Below, piece by piece: positions 58,954 to 64,000 of a stretch of DNA of 64,000 nucleotides (its first letter is position 1; every line of letters starts with the position of its first letter). This DNA is from CAYNHQ01 sp964397255. GTDB taxonomy: Bacteria > Bdellovibrionota_G > JALEGL01 > DATDPG01. The DNA is taken from contig CAYNHQ010000011.1 of the NCBI GenBank assembly GCA_964397255.1, positions 5,738 to 69,737 of the forward strand. The letters run 5' to 3'. The position numbers and the translations under genes are program-made. The notes below the pieces were generated by a model, which was given only the letters and a program-made list of their open reading frames with translations, did not search any database and was not told the DNA's origin.

Positions 58954-60384
58954 GTTTTCATTTTTTCGCGCGCGCGCGAGGATCCCCCACGGATTTTGAT
59001 AATTAAATCGCAGCGTTTTGGCGCCCAGCCGAACGTTCGACCCGAGTTTTTGGAAGAATTCTTTCTTGGCAAAAAGATTGTCGTCGTTCGCCACCGATTC
59101 CGCGTGGTGAGCCGCGATGAGCAGATTTTTTGTCGGTTCGAGCCAGCCCATTCGGGTTTCTTCTAGCTTGCATAGACGCTCTTCGAGACGAACCTTTTCA
59201 TTAAGGAGCAGCTCTTTTTTGGAGAGGTAGTCAGTTCGCTCAACCGTCCCGTCGAGATGGGCGTCGAGCAAGCGGTCCAACTTTTTCGAAAGATTGGCGA
59301 CAGTTGTTCTCGTATCGGCTTTCATTCGTACGTTGGGCTGGCTCGACTCTTCCTGTTCCTTGGCCAAGGTTTCCATCAATTTCTGAAAAGGGTCTTCCGG
59401 TATAGCTACAGATGCGATGGCGCGTTGAATTTGATCGGCCAAGAGTTCTTCGCGTGTGTAGGGCTCAAGGCATTTCCCACGTTTCTTAGAACACCGATAG
59501 TAGTGGTGGCCCCTCTGCCTTTCGGCCGTGATTGCGCCATCGCAGGTAAGGCATTTTGCCAGGCCAAGGAAAGGAAAGTGATGCTTTCGCGTGATATGCG
59601 TCCGGCCGCGCTGATGAAGAACCGATTGCACTTGGTCGAATAATTCTTTTGAAATGAGTGGCTCGTGAGTGCCCTGATACGTTTCGCCTGCGTGTCTTAA
59701 TAGACCACAGTAGAAAGCATTCGATAGAAGGTTATGAATATGAGAACGATGGAGCGGCTTACCCGTTCGACTTTTCATTCCCCACTCACGAGCCTGATCT
59801 CGCAATTCATTGAGTGGTGCGCGGCCGGAGGCATAAATTTCAAAGATGCGGCGAACCCGCGGGCCTTCAATCGGGTCGACGACAATCTTTCGAGAGTTTT
59901 TGTCGTTGAGATAACCGATCGGCGCCCAGCCCGGCCACTCTCCCCGTCGGAGTTTCTGACGGATGCCACGTCTGACATTCTCCGACAAACTATCGACGTA
60001 GAGCTTGCTCTGGCCGAAGGCGAGACTCATCATAAATTTACCCTGCGGAGTATTTTCAAACCAGAACGTGGGGAATTTCAGTGACTGCAATTTCCGCGTA
60101 TCGAGCAGGTACACAATACGGCCGCCATCGATACTGTTTCTTGCCAAGCGATCGGGATGCCAAGAAACGATGCCTTGAGCTTCTCCCTTTTCAATTCGAG
60201 AGATCATTTGATTAAAGATGGGGCGGCCGGGCATCTTCGCGGTCATGCTTTCGGTAAATTCGGAAACCACATGGAGGCCATCCTTTTCCGCAAGAGCGCG
60301 AACCTCAGCCAGTTGCGCTTCAATTGAGAGCATTTGACGCTCTTCGGAATCTGTAGACTTTCTCACGTACAGAAAGAATTTCAT
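58942..60384 (-). CDS. Large serine recombinase (integrase), C-terminus trimmed by integration
   Basis: 480 residues from ATG 60384. Resolvase domain with catalytic Ser in YVRKSTDSEERQ (residue 9) and DRLARNSIDGG; recombinase domain (IGYLNDKNSRKIVVDPIEG on); zinc ribbon CLTCDGAITAERQRGHHYY, CSKKRGKC; then a coiled coil (about 370-420). It ends KNENWSG with a TGA formed by the tRNA acceptor end. An unrecombined relative at 60416-60647 continues past WSG with LLDEVRTFFQENWMKS, so this gene has lost 16 residues at the attachment site. A start at 60420 is an alternative. Confidence 0.92.
   Translation of the reverse strand: MKFFLYVRKSTDSEERQMLSIEAQLAEVRALAEKDGLHVVSEFTESMTAKMPGRPIFNQMISRIEKGEAQGIVSWHPDRLARNSIDGGRIVYLLDTRKLQSLKFPTFWFENTPQGKFMMSLAFGQSKLYVDSLSENVRRGIRQKLRRGEWPGWAPIGYLNDKNSRKIVVDPIEGPRVRRIFEIYASGRAPLNELRDQAREWGMKSRTGKPLHRSHIHNLLSNAFYCGLLRHAGETYQGTHEPLISKELFDQVQSVLHQRGRTHITRKHHFPFLGLAKCLTCDGAITAERQRGHHYYRCSKKRGKCLEPYTREELLADQIQRAIASVAIPEDPFQKLMETLAKEQEESSQPNVRMKADTRTTVANLSKKLDRLLDAHLDGTVERTDYLSKKELLLNEKVRLEERLCKLEETRMGWLEPTKNLLIAAHHAESVANDDNLFAKKEFFQKLGSNVRLGAKTLRFNYQNPWGILARARKNENWSG
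58945..58953 (+). other. attL core in tRNA-Pro
   Basis: CCCCGACCA, the last nine bases of tRNA-Pro including the CCA end, is also found at 62736-62744 (attR). Leftwards it belongs to the tRNA; rightwards, on the minus strand, it is read as part of the recombinase gene. Confidence 0.8.
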
Positions 60385-60415
60385 GACCGCGAGGAAGATA
60401 CTCGCCTTCGGCCAT

Positions 60416-60647
60416 GCCACGAAAGAATTCTTCGAGAAAATCGGGTCGCATGCACGAGCATGCAGAAGTGTGAAGGGATCGAGAAAAATCCCGTGCAGTT
60501 CAGAACGTTCGGCTGGGCGCCAAAACGCTGCGTTTTAATTATCAAAATCCCTGGGACGCGGTCGCGAAAAATCGAAAAACAGAAAACTGGTCGGGGCTAT
60601 TAGACGAAGTTAGAACTTTTTTTCAAGAAAATTGGATGAAATCGTGA
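60416..60647 (+). pseudogene. C-terminal remnant of a second serine recombinase
   Basis: The + strand reads KEFFEKIGS, then after a 55-base insertion VRLGAKTLRFNYQNPWDAV, AKNRKTENWSG and LLDEVRTFFQENWMKS with TGA. The intact recombinase reads KEFFQKLGSNVRLGAKTLR and so on. It is oriented head-to-head with the intact gene and starts at its promoter end. It retains an uncut attachment sequence (GAAAACTGGTCGGGGCTATT) at about 60582-60601. Confidence 0.85.
60449..60503 (+). repeat. 55-bp hairpin-rich insertion in the recombinase remnant
   Basis: This stretch interrupts the match between the remnant and the intact recombinase. It contains two small hairpins: GCATG...CATGC at its left edge and GGGAT...ATCCC further right. 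Its length shifts the reading frame. No target duplication can be made out. Confidence 0.5.
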
Positions 60648-60657
60648 TGCCGTGCTC

Positions 60658-60701
60658 GCACGTTTATGCGCCACTCGCTTCGCGAGTGTCACAAAACGTG
60701 C
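60658..60701 (+). other. Nested stem-loop downstream of the recombinase stop
   Basis: Outer arms GCACGTTT and AAAACGTGC enclose an inner perfect hairpin CACTCGC-TTC-GCGAGTG. It lies 11 bases past the TGA and recurs in the right inverted-repeat arm, so in the circular form it would follow the restored recombinase gene. It could be a terminator (there is no T-run) or part of an attachment or maturation site. Confidence 0.5.
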
Positions 60702-60809
60702 ATTCGTGCGAATGCCTCGAAAATTTCCGCTGCTTAGCCGTTCGAAGGCCCGCAAACCCTACGGCCTTCGGCCGAAATGGATCGCCTAAATCAATTTCTT
60801 TCGATTAGG

Positions 60810-60850
60810 GCGCGGCCGACGATGGGGTGTGGGGCAAGAGGAGGCCGCGC
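60810..60850 (+). repeat. GCGCGGCC hairpin element, copy 1
   Basis: GCGCGGCC and GGCCGCGC form a perfect eight-base stem around a G-rich loop (GATGGGGTGTGGGGC). Copies are at 62482-62522 (inverted) and, degenerate, at 63695-63735. Confidence 0.6.
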
Positions 60851-60881
60851 TGATCTCCCTGCAATCCAGAACGCACCTCTA

Positions 60882-60887
60882 TATAAT
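60882..60887 (+). promoter_or_regulatory. -10 box TATAAT of the element's lipoprotein
   Basis: A perfect TATAAT lies ten bases before ATG 60898, with only a weak -35 (CTGCAA) 17 bases upstream inside the inverted repeat. The leader would be about four bases. The other in-frame ATG at 60886 overlaps the box and is unlikely. Confidence 0.4.
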
Positions 60888-60897
60888 GCGCAGCGCT

Positions 60898-61416
60898 ATG
60901 TTTTTTGGGTCCAAAAGTTTGGAGTGGGCACCTGCTGTTCTGACTTTCATGGTGGCCGCATGCGGCGGAAGCAATTCAAAAGTCATCGGCACGAACCAGC
61001 CGAGGCCAATACCTCCGGTTTTGACCTCTGTTGAATCGCAGGTCGCTATTACCGAGTTGGTCGTGCGGGATATCTTGGGACCCCGAATATCGACTTCGCT
61101 CCGCTCGGTCTGTCTCGCATTGGAAGCAGAGACCCTCTACCCATCCGTGCATGAGAAATTCGAAAGAGAACCGTTTGAAATCAAGCCTGAAAAGGGTTGT
61201 TCCAAGAACGAGACCGGAATCACCGAAGACGTAGAAACCGGCAAACCTGCGGTTCTGATTTACGTGTCGCAAATCAGATCTTCCTCCAAAAGTAAGGCGA
61301 CCGTTAGTGTGGAATACGTATATGGGCCACTTGGCGCGGGAAAATATGAATATTCATTTGTCCTATTGGACAGCAATTGGAAAATTCAAGAACGCAAACC
61401 GCGTTGGATTTCCTAA
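60898..61416 (+). CDS. Lipoprotein carried by the integrative element
   Basis: From ATG 60898: SLEWAPAVLTFMVAAC places a lipobox Cys near residue 22. The mature 150 residues carry two further Cys (RSVCLALEAE and EKGCSKNE) and a C-terminal beta-rich part (KATVSVEYVYGPLGAGKYEY, then SFVLLDSNWKIQERKP). No domain is recognised. It starts 26 bases past the left inverted-repeat arm. Surface lipoproteins can act in exclusion of related elements or in host interaction; nothing here decides this. Confidence 0.65.
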   Translation: MFFGSKSLEWAPAVLTFMVAACGGSNSKVIGTNQPRPIPPVLTSVESQVAITELVVRDILGPRISTSLRSVCLALEAETLYPSVHEKFEREPFEIKPEKGCSKNETGITEDVETGKPAVLIYVSQIRSSSKSKATVSVEYVYGPLGAGKYEYSFVLLDSNWKIQERKPRWIS

Positions 61417-61604
61417 GTTGAAAATGGCCCGCTCGAAGTGGACCAGGGAGGCTTTTTATCATGCAGGAGACAATAGAATCCGTAGAGCGGAACAAGGGGT
61501 CGCATCCGGGATCTAACCTACCCTCAACAATCGGTGTAATTCACCGGATTAATCTATAACTCATTGTAATTATTACTAAAATTCGGAGATCTGTAGACTG
61601 TCAC

Positions 61605-61620
61605 TGGCACTCATCTTGCT
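61605..61620 (+). promoter_or_regulatory. Perfect sigma-54 promoter
   Basis: TGGCAC (61605) - five bases - TTGCT (61616) matches the -24/-12 consensus at every fixed position. Transcription would start near 61631, 58 bases before ATG 61689. No enhancer site was identified. Two FHA-type sigma-54 activators lie elsewhere in the window. Confidence 0.65.
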
Positions 61621-61688
61621 TTAACGTTCAGGACAGAGGTATTAGCTGCCGGTGAAAACTAATTATCATCGTGAAACGGAGAGTACTT

Positions 61689-62264
61689 ATGAAGGTTTCA
61701 AGGAATAGGTTTTCAAAACGCATATTAACGGTTGCAGCCGTAATTGTTGCCTGTATTTTTCTTTTTGCTCGTAAGAGCTATTCCAATTCTTCTGGGGTTT
61801 CTTGGTCGGCCGATGGCTCTGTCATCTTCACCACGAATCCCTCTGCCAACGAAGTACTGGTAACTCCCGTTTTCCAGTCGAAGGAAGACCAGTCTCCTGG
61901 AAAACCTGAGCCCATTCTCGGCACTCCTTATCGGATCAAAGTTGGTACGGAACCACATGTAGGAGCGCGCGGGCGAGGGTCAAGCAATCATTTATTTGTC
62001 ATCTCTGTTGTTGACGGATTAGAAATGTTGGAACTCAAAGGAGTTCAAAAAGCAGCGGATTCATCTCAACAAGATGTACCAGTCTGGGGTAGTTCTGCCG
62101 TCCACATTTCAACTTCGCCTAGGCCACAGTCGATTGAATTTTCCCCCGATGGAAAAATGTTGTTCGTTGCGGTGAGTGGAAAAATCTACCTTTGCGATGT
62201 CGACAAGATCATTCAGCTAAAAGGCACGAAAGCCAATATTCAAGCGTTATGTGAAAGCAATTAG
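61689..62264 (+). CDS. Exported protein with a beta-propeller-like segment
   Basis: ATG 61689 follows CGGAGAGTACTT. An N-terminal basic-hydrophobic signal or anchor (RILTVAAVIVACIFLFA) is followed by VSWSADGSVIFTTNPSANEV and later IEFSPDGKMLFVAVSGKIYL, both resembling beta-propeller (YVTN/WD40-like) blades. At 191 residues it has only two or three blades, so it is short for a closed propeller and may be truncated. It lies under a perfect sigma-54 promoter and ends just before the 5S terminator of the opposite strand. Confidence 0.6.
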   Translation: MKVSRNRFSKRILTVAAVIVACIFLFARKSYSNSSGVSWSADGSVIFTTNPSANEVLVTPVFQSKEDQSPGKPEPILGTPYRIKVGTEPHVGARGRGSSNHLFVISVVDGLEMLELKGVQKAADSSQQDVPVWGSSAVHISTSPRPQSIEFSPDGKMLFVAVSGKIYLCDVDKIIQLKGTKANIQALCESN

Positions 62265-62269
62265 ATCTG

Positions 62270-62307
62270 AAAAAAAACGTCCGACCTCTTACGAGATCGG
62301 TCGTTTC
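62270..62307 (-). terminator. rRNA-type terminator behind the 5S remnant
   Basis: On the minus strand CGACCGATCTC and GAGGTCGGACG pair with one mismatch and one G-T, and are followed by eight T. It lies directly 3' of the 5S fragment, as at the end of an rrn operon. Confidence 0.75.
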
Positions 62308-62314
62308 ATTGAAT

Positions 62315-62390
62315 GTCGCAGCGACCTACTCTCCCACAAAGCTTCCCTTGCAGTACCATCGGCTCTGGCGGGCTTAACGGCCGTGTGCGG
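62315..62390 (-). pseudogene. Truncated 5S rRNA gene
   Basis: The minus strand reads ACACGGCCGTTAAGCCCGCC, then AGAGCCGATGGTACTGC and GTGGGAGAGTAGGTCGCTGC, the conserved 3' two thirds of bacterial 5S rRNA. The expected 5' part (loop B/C region around CCCATTCCGAACACGG) is replaced or badly diverged, and the 5' strand of helix I does not pair with the 3' end. No 23S sequence is upstream; the inverted repeat begins at 62460. Confidence 0.8.
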
Positions 62391-62459
62391 ACCACCTGCG
62401 GTCAACATTGCTCCGCTGAATATTCACTACACAGTGATTCGGGAAAGAAGAAAGATGCG

Positions 62460-62744
62460 GTTCTGGATTGCAGGGAGATCAGCGCGGCCTCCTCTTGCCC
62501 CACACCCCATCGTCGGCCGCGCCCTAATCGAAAGAAATTGATTTAGGCGATCCATTTCGGCCGAAGGCCGTAGGGTTTGCGGGCCTTCGAACGGCTAAGC
62601 AGCGGAAATTTTCGAGGCATTCGCACGAATGCACGTTTTGTGACACTCGCGAAGCGAGTGGCGCATAAACGTGCGAGCACGGCATCACGATTTCATCCAA
62701 TTTTCTTGAAAAAAAGTTCTAACTTCGTCTAATAGCCCCGACCA
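62460..62744 (-). repeat. 285-bp inverted repeat, right arm
   Basis: Reverse complement of 60588-60872. Its right end is the attR core. Read from attR leftwards it supplies the 16 codons and stop that the integrated recombinase lacks. The frame 62251-62541 on the + strand crosses it but is not a credible gene. Confidence 0.95.
62736..62744 (+). other. attR core of the integrative element
   Basis: CCCCGACCA followed by ATTGGTTCTTTCC, the presumed original downstream flank of tRNA-Pro. To its left is CTTCGTCTAATAG, the recombinase tail. Confidence 0.75.
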
Positions 62745-62914
62745 ATTGGTTCTTTCCGGGGACATCGTTAACAGTTCATTCTGGCGGACCACTAATTGTT
62801 AACGGTTGCTTAGCAGGAATATTGTCTAGCGTGAACAAAACACGAGATCGTATTACCTATTATTACGTTGATGTAACAACTCCTTGACTTTTCTTTTTGC
62901 CGACCAATTCTCTT
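62745..62914. other. Intergenic stretch downstream of attR
   Basis: 170 bases without a gene. It holds two GTTAAC palindromes about 45 bases apart (near 62767 and 62799) and otherwise nothing I recognise. It is taken to be the native sequence 3' of tRNA-Pro before integration. Confidence 0.4.
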
Positions 62915-63289
62915 TTAAGCCGCGATCTGGAACAGAATATTCTCGCAGAGCAAAGCCGGTCTCTTTTGCTTACGGCCATGCTTCGTCTCCTTAATTCCCA
63001 GGATGCCGATTTCAGCTAAAAATACGACGTCTTCATAAACGTTCTTAAAATCTCTTTTTAAAAGTTTTGCTAACTCATAAATTGACCTTGGAAACTTATT
63101 TTTCACGGTCTGTATGATGCGAAGCCGACTTTCGGTAAAAATTGCCCTCGCTGTCTCCGGATCGGCTACATAAGTTGTTTTCTTTGATCCGACTTTCCGT
63201 CTCTTCTCCACTTGATGGGCAACCCGAACAAACTCATCGAGAGCACGATCTAATGATTTAATCTGAATTTTTATCCGCTTAATTTTCAT
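62915..63289 (-). CDS. HTH antitoxin partner, second TumE-like pair
   Basis: 124 residues, matching the protein at 45906-46283 in layout: N-terminal KIKRIKIQIKSLDRALDEF, then a winged HTH (RLRIIQTVKNKFPRSIYEL, AKLLKRDFKNVYEDVVFLAE, IGILGIKETKHGR). It overlaps the toxin gene by four bases. It should bind the pair's own promoter. The two copies are clearly divergent, so they were acquired separately or long ago. Confidence 0.8.
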   Translation of the reverse strand: MKIKRIKIQIKSLDRALDEFVRVAHQVEKRRKVGSKKTTYVADPETARAIFTESRLRIIQTVKNKFPRSIYELAKLLKRDFKNVYEDVVFLAEIGILGIKETKHGRKQKRPALLCENILFQIAA

Positions 63290-63582
63290 GAAAGCCCCTC
63301 CTTCCCAAGCTGGTTTTCCAAGTCTGCTTTAAAATCGTTCCTCAAATTCTCAATCGTGCTGAAATGATACGAAAGTTCTTGGTTCTCAATATGCCTATGA
63401 TGGCCCTTCGGATGATGATTATCGTAACCCACTAAAACTCGACCATTGTAGACAGCATATAATGAATATTTATATCCTTGCGGATACTGATCTCCTTTTG
63501 GGATCTTCCAAATCTTCATTTCCACGATCACTCCGTTATGCAGCACTACTTTCGTCTGCAAAATACTCTTTGCGCGCCGCAT
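63286..63582 (-). CDS. TumE-like (DUF6516) toxin, second copy
   Basis: 98 residues from ATG 63582. GYKYSLYAVYNGRVLVGYDN then HHPKGHHRHIENQELSYHF keeps the DNHHxKxxHxHI motif of the copy at 45634. I reject ATG 63597 because it lies within the -10 box of the promoter. A toxin role rests on family and pairing. It sits next to an integrative element and a degenerate hairpin repeat. Confidence 0.78.
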   Translation of the reverse strand: MRRAKSILQTKVVLHNGVIVEMKIWKIPKGDQYPQGYKYSLYAVYNGRVLVGYDNHHPKGHHRHIENQELSYHFSTIENLRNDFKADLENQLGKEGLS

Positions 63583-63596
63583 GTAATCTATGGCCA

Positions 63597-63626
63597 TTTA
63601 TACCATATATTAAAGAATTGTGTCAA
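63597..63626 (-). promoter_or_regulatory. Promoter of the second TumE-like pair
   Basis: On the minus strand TTGACA (63621-63626) and TATAAA (63597-63602) are 18 bases apart. The predicted start near 63590 leaves about eight bases before ATG 63582. Confidence 0.5.
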
Positions 63627-63694
63627 AATGTTTCCCAGGCATTTCAGTCAGCTCAGCTTTCATGCTTGTTCTGGTCTAATAAAGAGATGGGGTG

Positions 63695-63735
63695 GCGCGG
63701 CCGACGATGGGGAGCGGGGCCATGAGGAAGGCCGC
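63695..63735 (+). repeat. GCGCGGCC hairpin element, degenerate third copy
   Basis: GCGCGGCCGACGATGGGG followed by a similar G-rich loop and GGCCGC; about 30 of 41 positions agree with 60810-60850, and the arms still pair over six bases. It lies outside the integrative element. Confidence 0.55.
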
Positions 63736-63828
63736 ACCGTGCACCTTACAATTGTTTGGAAAAACGGAAAATGGCCAATCTAGGACAGTAGTTTCCATGA
63801 TCAAACTTTATTATGCTAAGCTTTCGTT

Positions 63829-63999
63829 GTGAGCAATACATCCTTAATTCTTCTCAATGCTTTTTCGCTGATACTGCTTTTGGTCACTATTACATACCTT
63901 GTAAAATATCGTCGGATTTCGGGCGCTAGGTTACAGAAACAGAATATTGGAGTGCGGGCGGGAAACTGGAGTCGCAGGAGCTTAGCTGAGTGGGCGTGA
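63829..63999 (+). CDS. Small single-helix membrane protein
   Basis: GTG 63829 opens a 56-residue frame with one membrane helix (NAFSLILLLVTITYLVKYRR) and a basic tail, ending in TGA one base before the window edge. No ribosome site is visible. It may be a real small membrane protein or chance. Confidence 0.3.
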   Translation: MSNTSLILLNAFSLILLLVTITYLVKYRRISGARLQKQNIGVRAGNWSRRSLAEWA

Positions 64000-64000
64000 C

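Larger units (their letters stand above)
60588..60872 (+). repeat. 285-bp inverted repeat, left arm
   Basis: By eye identical over 285 bases to the reverse complement of 62460-62744. It starts at the attachment core TGGTCGGGG and includes the last 16 codons of the recombinase remnant, a nested stem-loop (60658-60701) and the GCGCGGCC hairpin (60810-60850). It ends ten bases before the TATAAT box of the lipoprotein gene. Confidence 0.95.
58945..62744. mobile_element. 3.8-kb integrative element in tRNA-Pro
   Basis: Bounded by direct 9-base cores CCCCGACCA. Contents: serine recombinase, inverted recombinase remnant, a lipoprotein, a second secreted protein under a sigma-54 promoter, and a broken 5S rRNA gene with its terminator. 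The 285 bases at the right end are repeated inverted inside the element. Joining the ends in a circle would restore a recombinase of 496 residues with its natural stop. No replication, transfer or defence gene is visible, so it may be a minimal satellite-like element. Confidence 0.75.

Noticed and set aside
62251..62541. A 96-codon + strand frame across the 5S remnant and inverted repeat
   Set aside because: It is built from antisense 5S sequence and repeat DNA, with no ribosome site and no protein-like pattern.
60588..62744. An insertion sequence with long terminal inverted repeats
   Set aside because: No transposase lies between the arms, there are no target duplications, and one end coincides with the recombinase core.
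62745..62914. Two GTTAAC palindromes as a regulatory operator
   Set aside because: Six-base palindromes at this spacing are expected by chance, and no gene start is close.
1..64000. CRISPR arrays or cas genes
   Set aside because: No regularly spaced short repeats and no Cas-like proteins were seen.

Overview
The window looks like chromosomal DNA from a Deltaproteobacteria-type Gram-negative bacterium (Myxococcota or Bdellovibrionota-like, probably uncultured). The evidence is a complete Tol operon, an FtsE-FtsX-EnvC-Ctp cluster, many lipoproteins with lipoboxes, a myxobacterial-style Ser/Thr kinase, two FHA-type sigma-54 activators, sigma-54-like promoters and two HU genes. This placement rests on gene content only.

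Layout. 1-4.05 kb is an accessory strip: a HigBA-like toxin-antitoxin (TA) pair cut by the window edge, secreted proteins, a nucleotidyltransferase pair, and two displaced copies of the ftcD 3' end. 4.06-10.6 kb (minus) is a histidine-utilisation operon, lipoprotein-hutH-hutU-hutI-ftcD, with 4-base overlaps at three junctions. 10.7-19.9 kb holds NfeD and a stomatin-like SPFH protein, HU, a double-FHA sigma-54 activator, a TPMT methyltransferase, a second HU, a BamC-like lipoprotein, a Ser/Thr kinase, a DUF1579 protein, a HEAT protein and ispH. 19.9-27.8 kb (minus) holds the cbs and cystathionine-lyase pair, a peptide-binding protein, an M16 peptidase and a CruF-like carotenoid gene. 28-31 kb carries xseB-ispA-tlyA. 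31.2-35.2 kb has a zeta-toxin pair and a DUF4160-DUF2442 pair placed behind the 3' end of a sigma-54 activator. 35.3-40.9 kb is the PilZ, Ctp, EnvC, FtsX, FtsE cluster. 40.9-45.5 kb is tolQ-tolR-tolA-tolB-ppx-DMT. 45.5-47 kb is a TumE-like TA island. 47-57.8 kb is moeA, a pseudopilin, a radical SAM protein, an M30-like lipoprotein, nadE-nadK-recO-mazG, and amiC-rph-rdgB. 58.9-62.74 kb is an integrative element in tRNA-Pro. A second TumE-like pair lies at 62.9-63.6 kb.

Two patterns stand out. (1) Small TA-like cassettes sit immediately behind host genes (ftcD, the sigma-54 activator, the DMT permease). In each case a displaced copy of that host gene's 3' end lies on the far side of the cassette, and in the two clean cases the copy ends at the stop codon. 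A fifth gene, the HEAT protein at 18 kb, has the displaced end but no cassette gene. (2) A serine recombinase has integrated a 3.8-kb element at the 3' end of tRNA-Pro using a 9-bp core, CCCCGACCA, that lies inside its own coding sequence. Integration therefore trims 16 residues from the recombinase, and excision would restore them. The element also carries a perfect 285-bp inverted repeat, an inverted recombinase remnant and a broken 5S rRNA gene with its terminator.

Several promoters place the predicted transcription start at or within a few bases of the ATG, so leaderless mRNAs may be common. Some genes lack a conventional start codon where their signal peptide begins.
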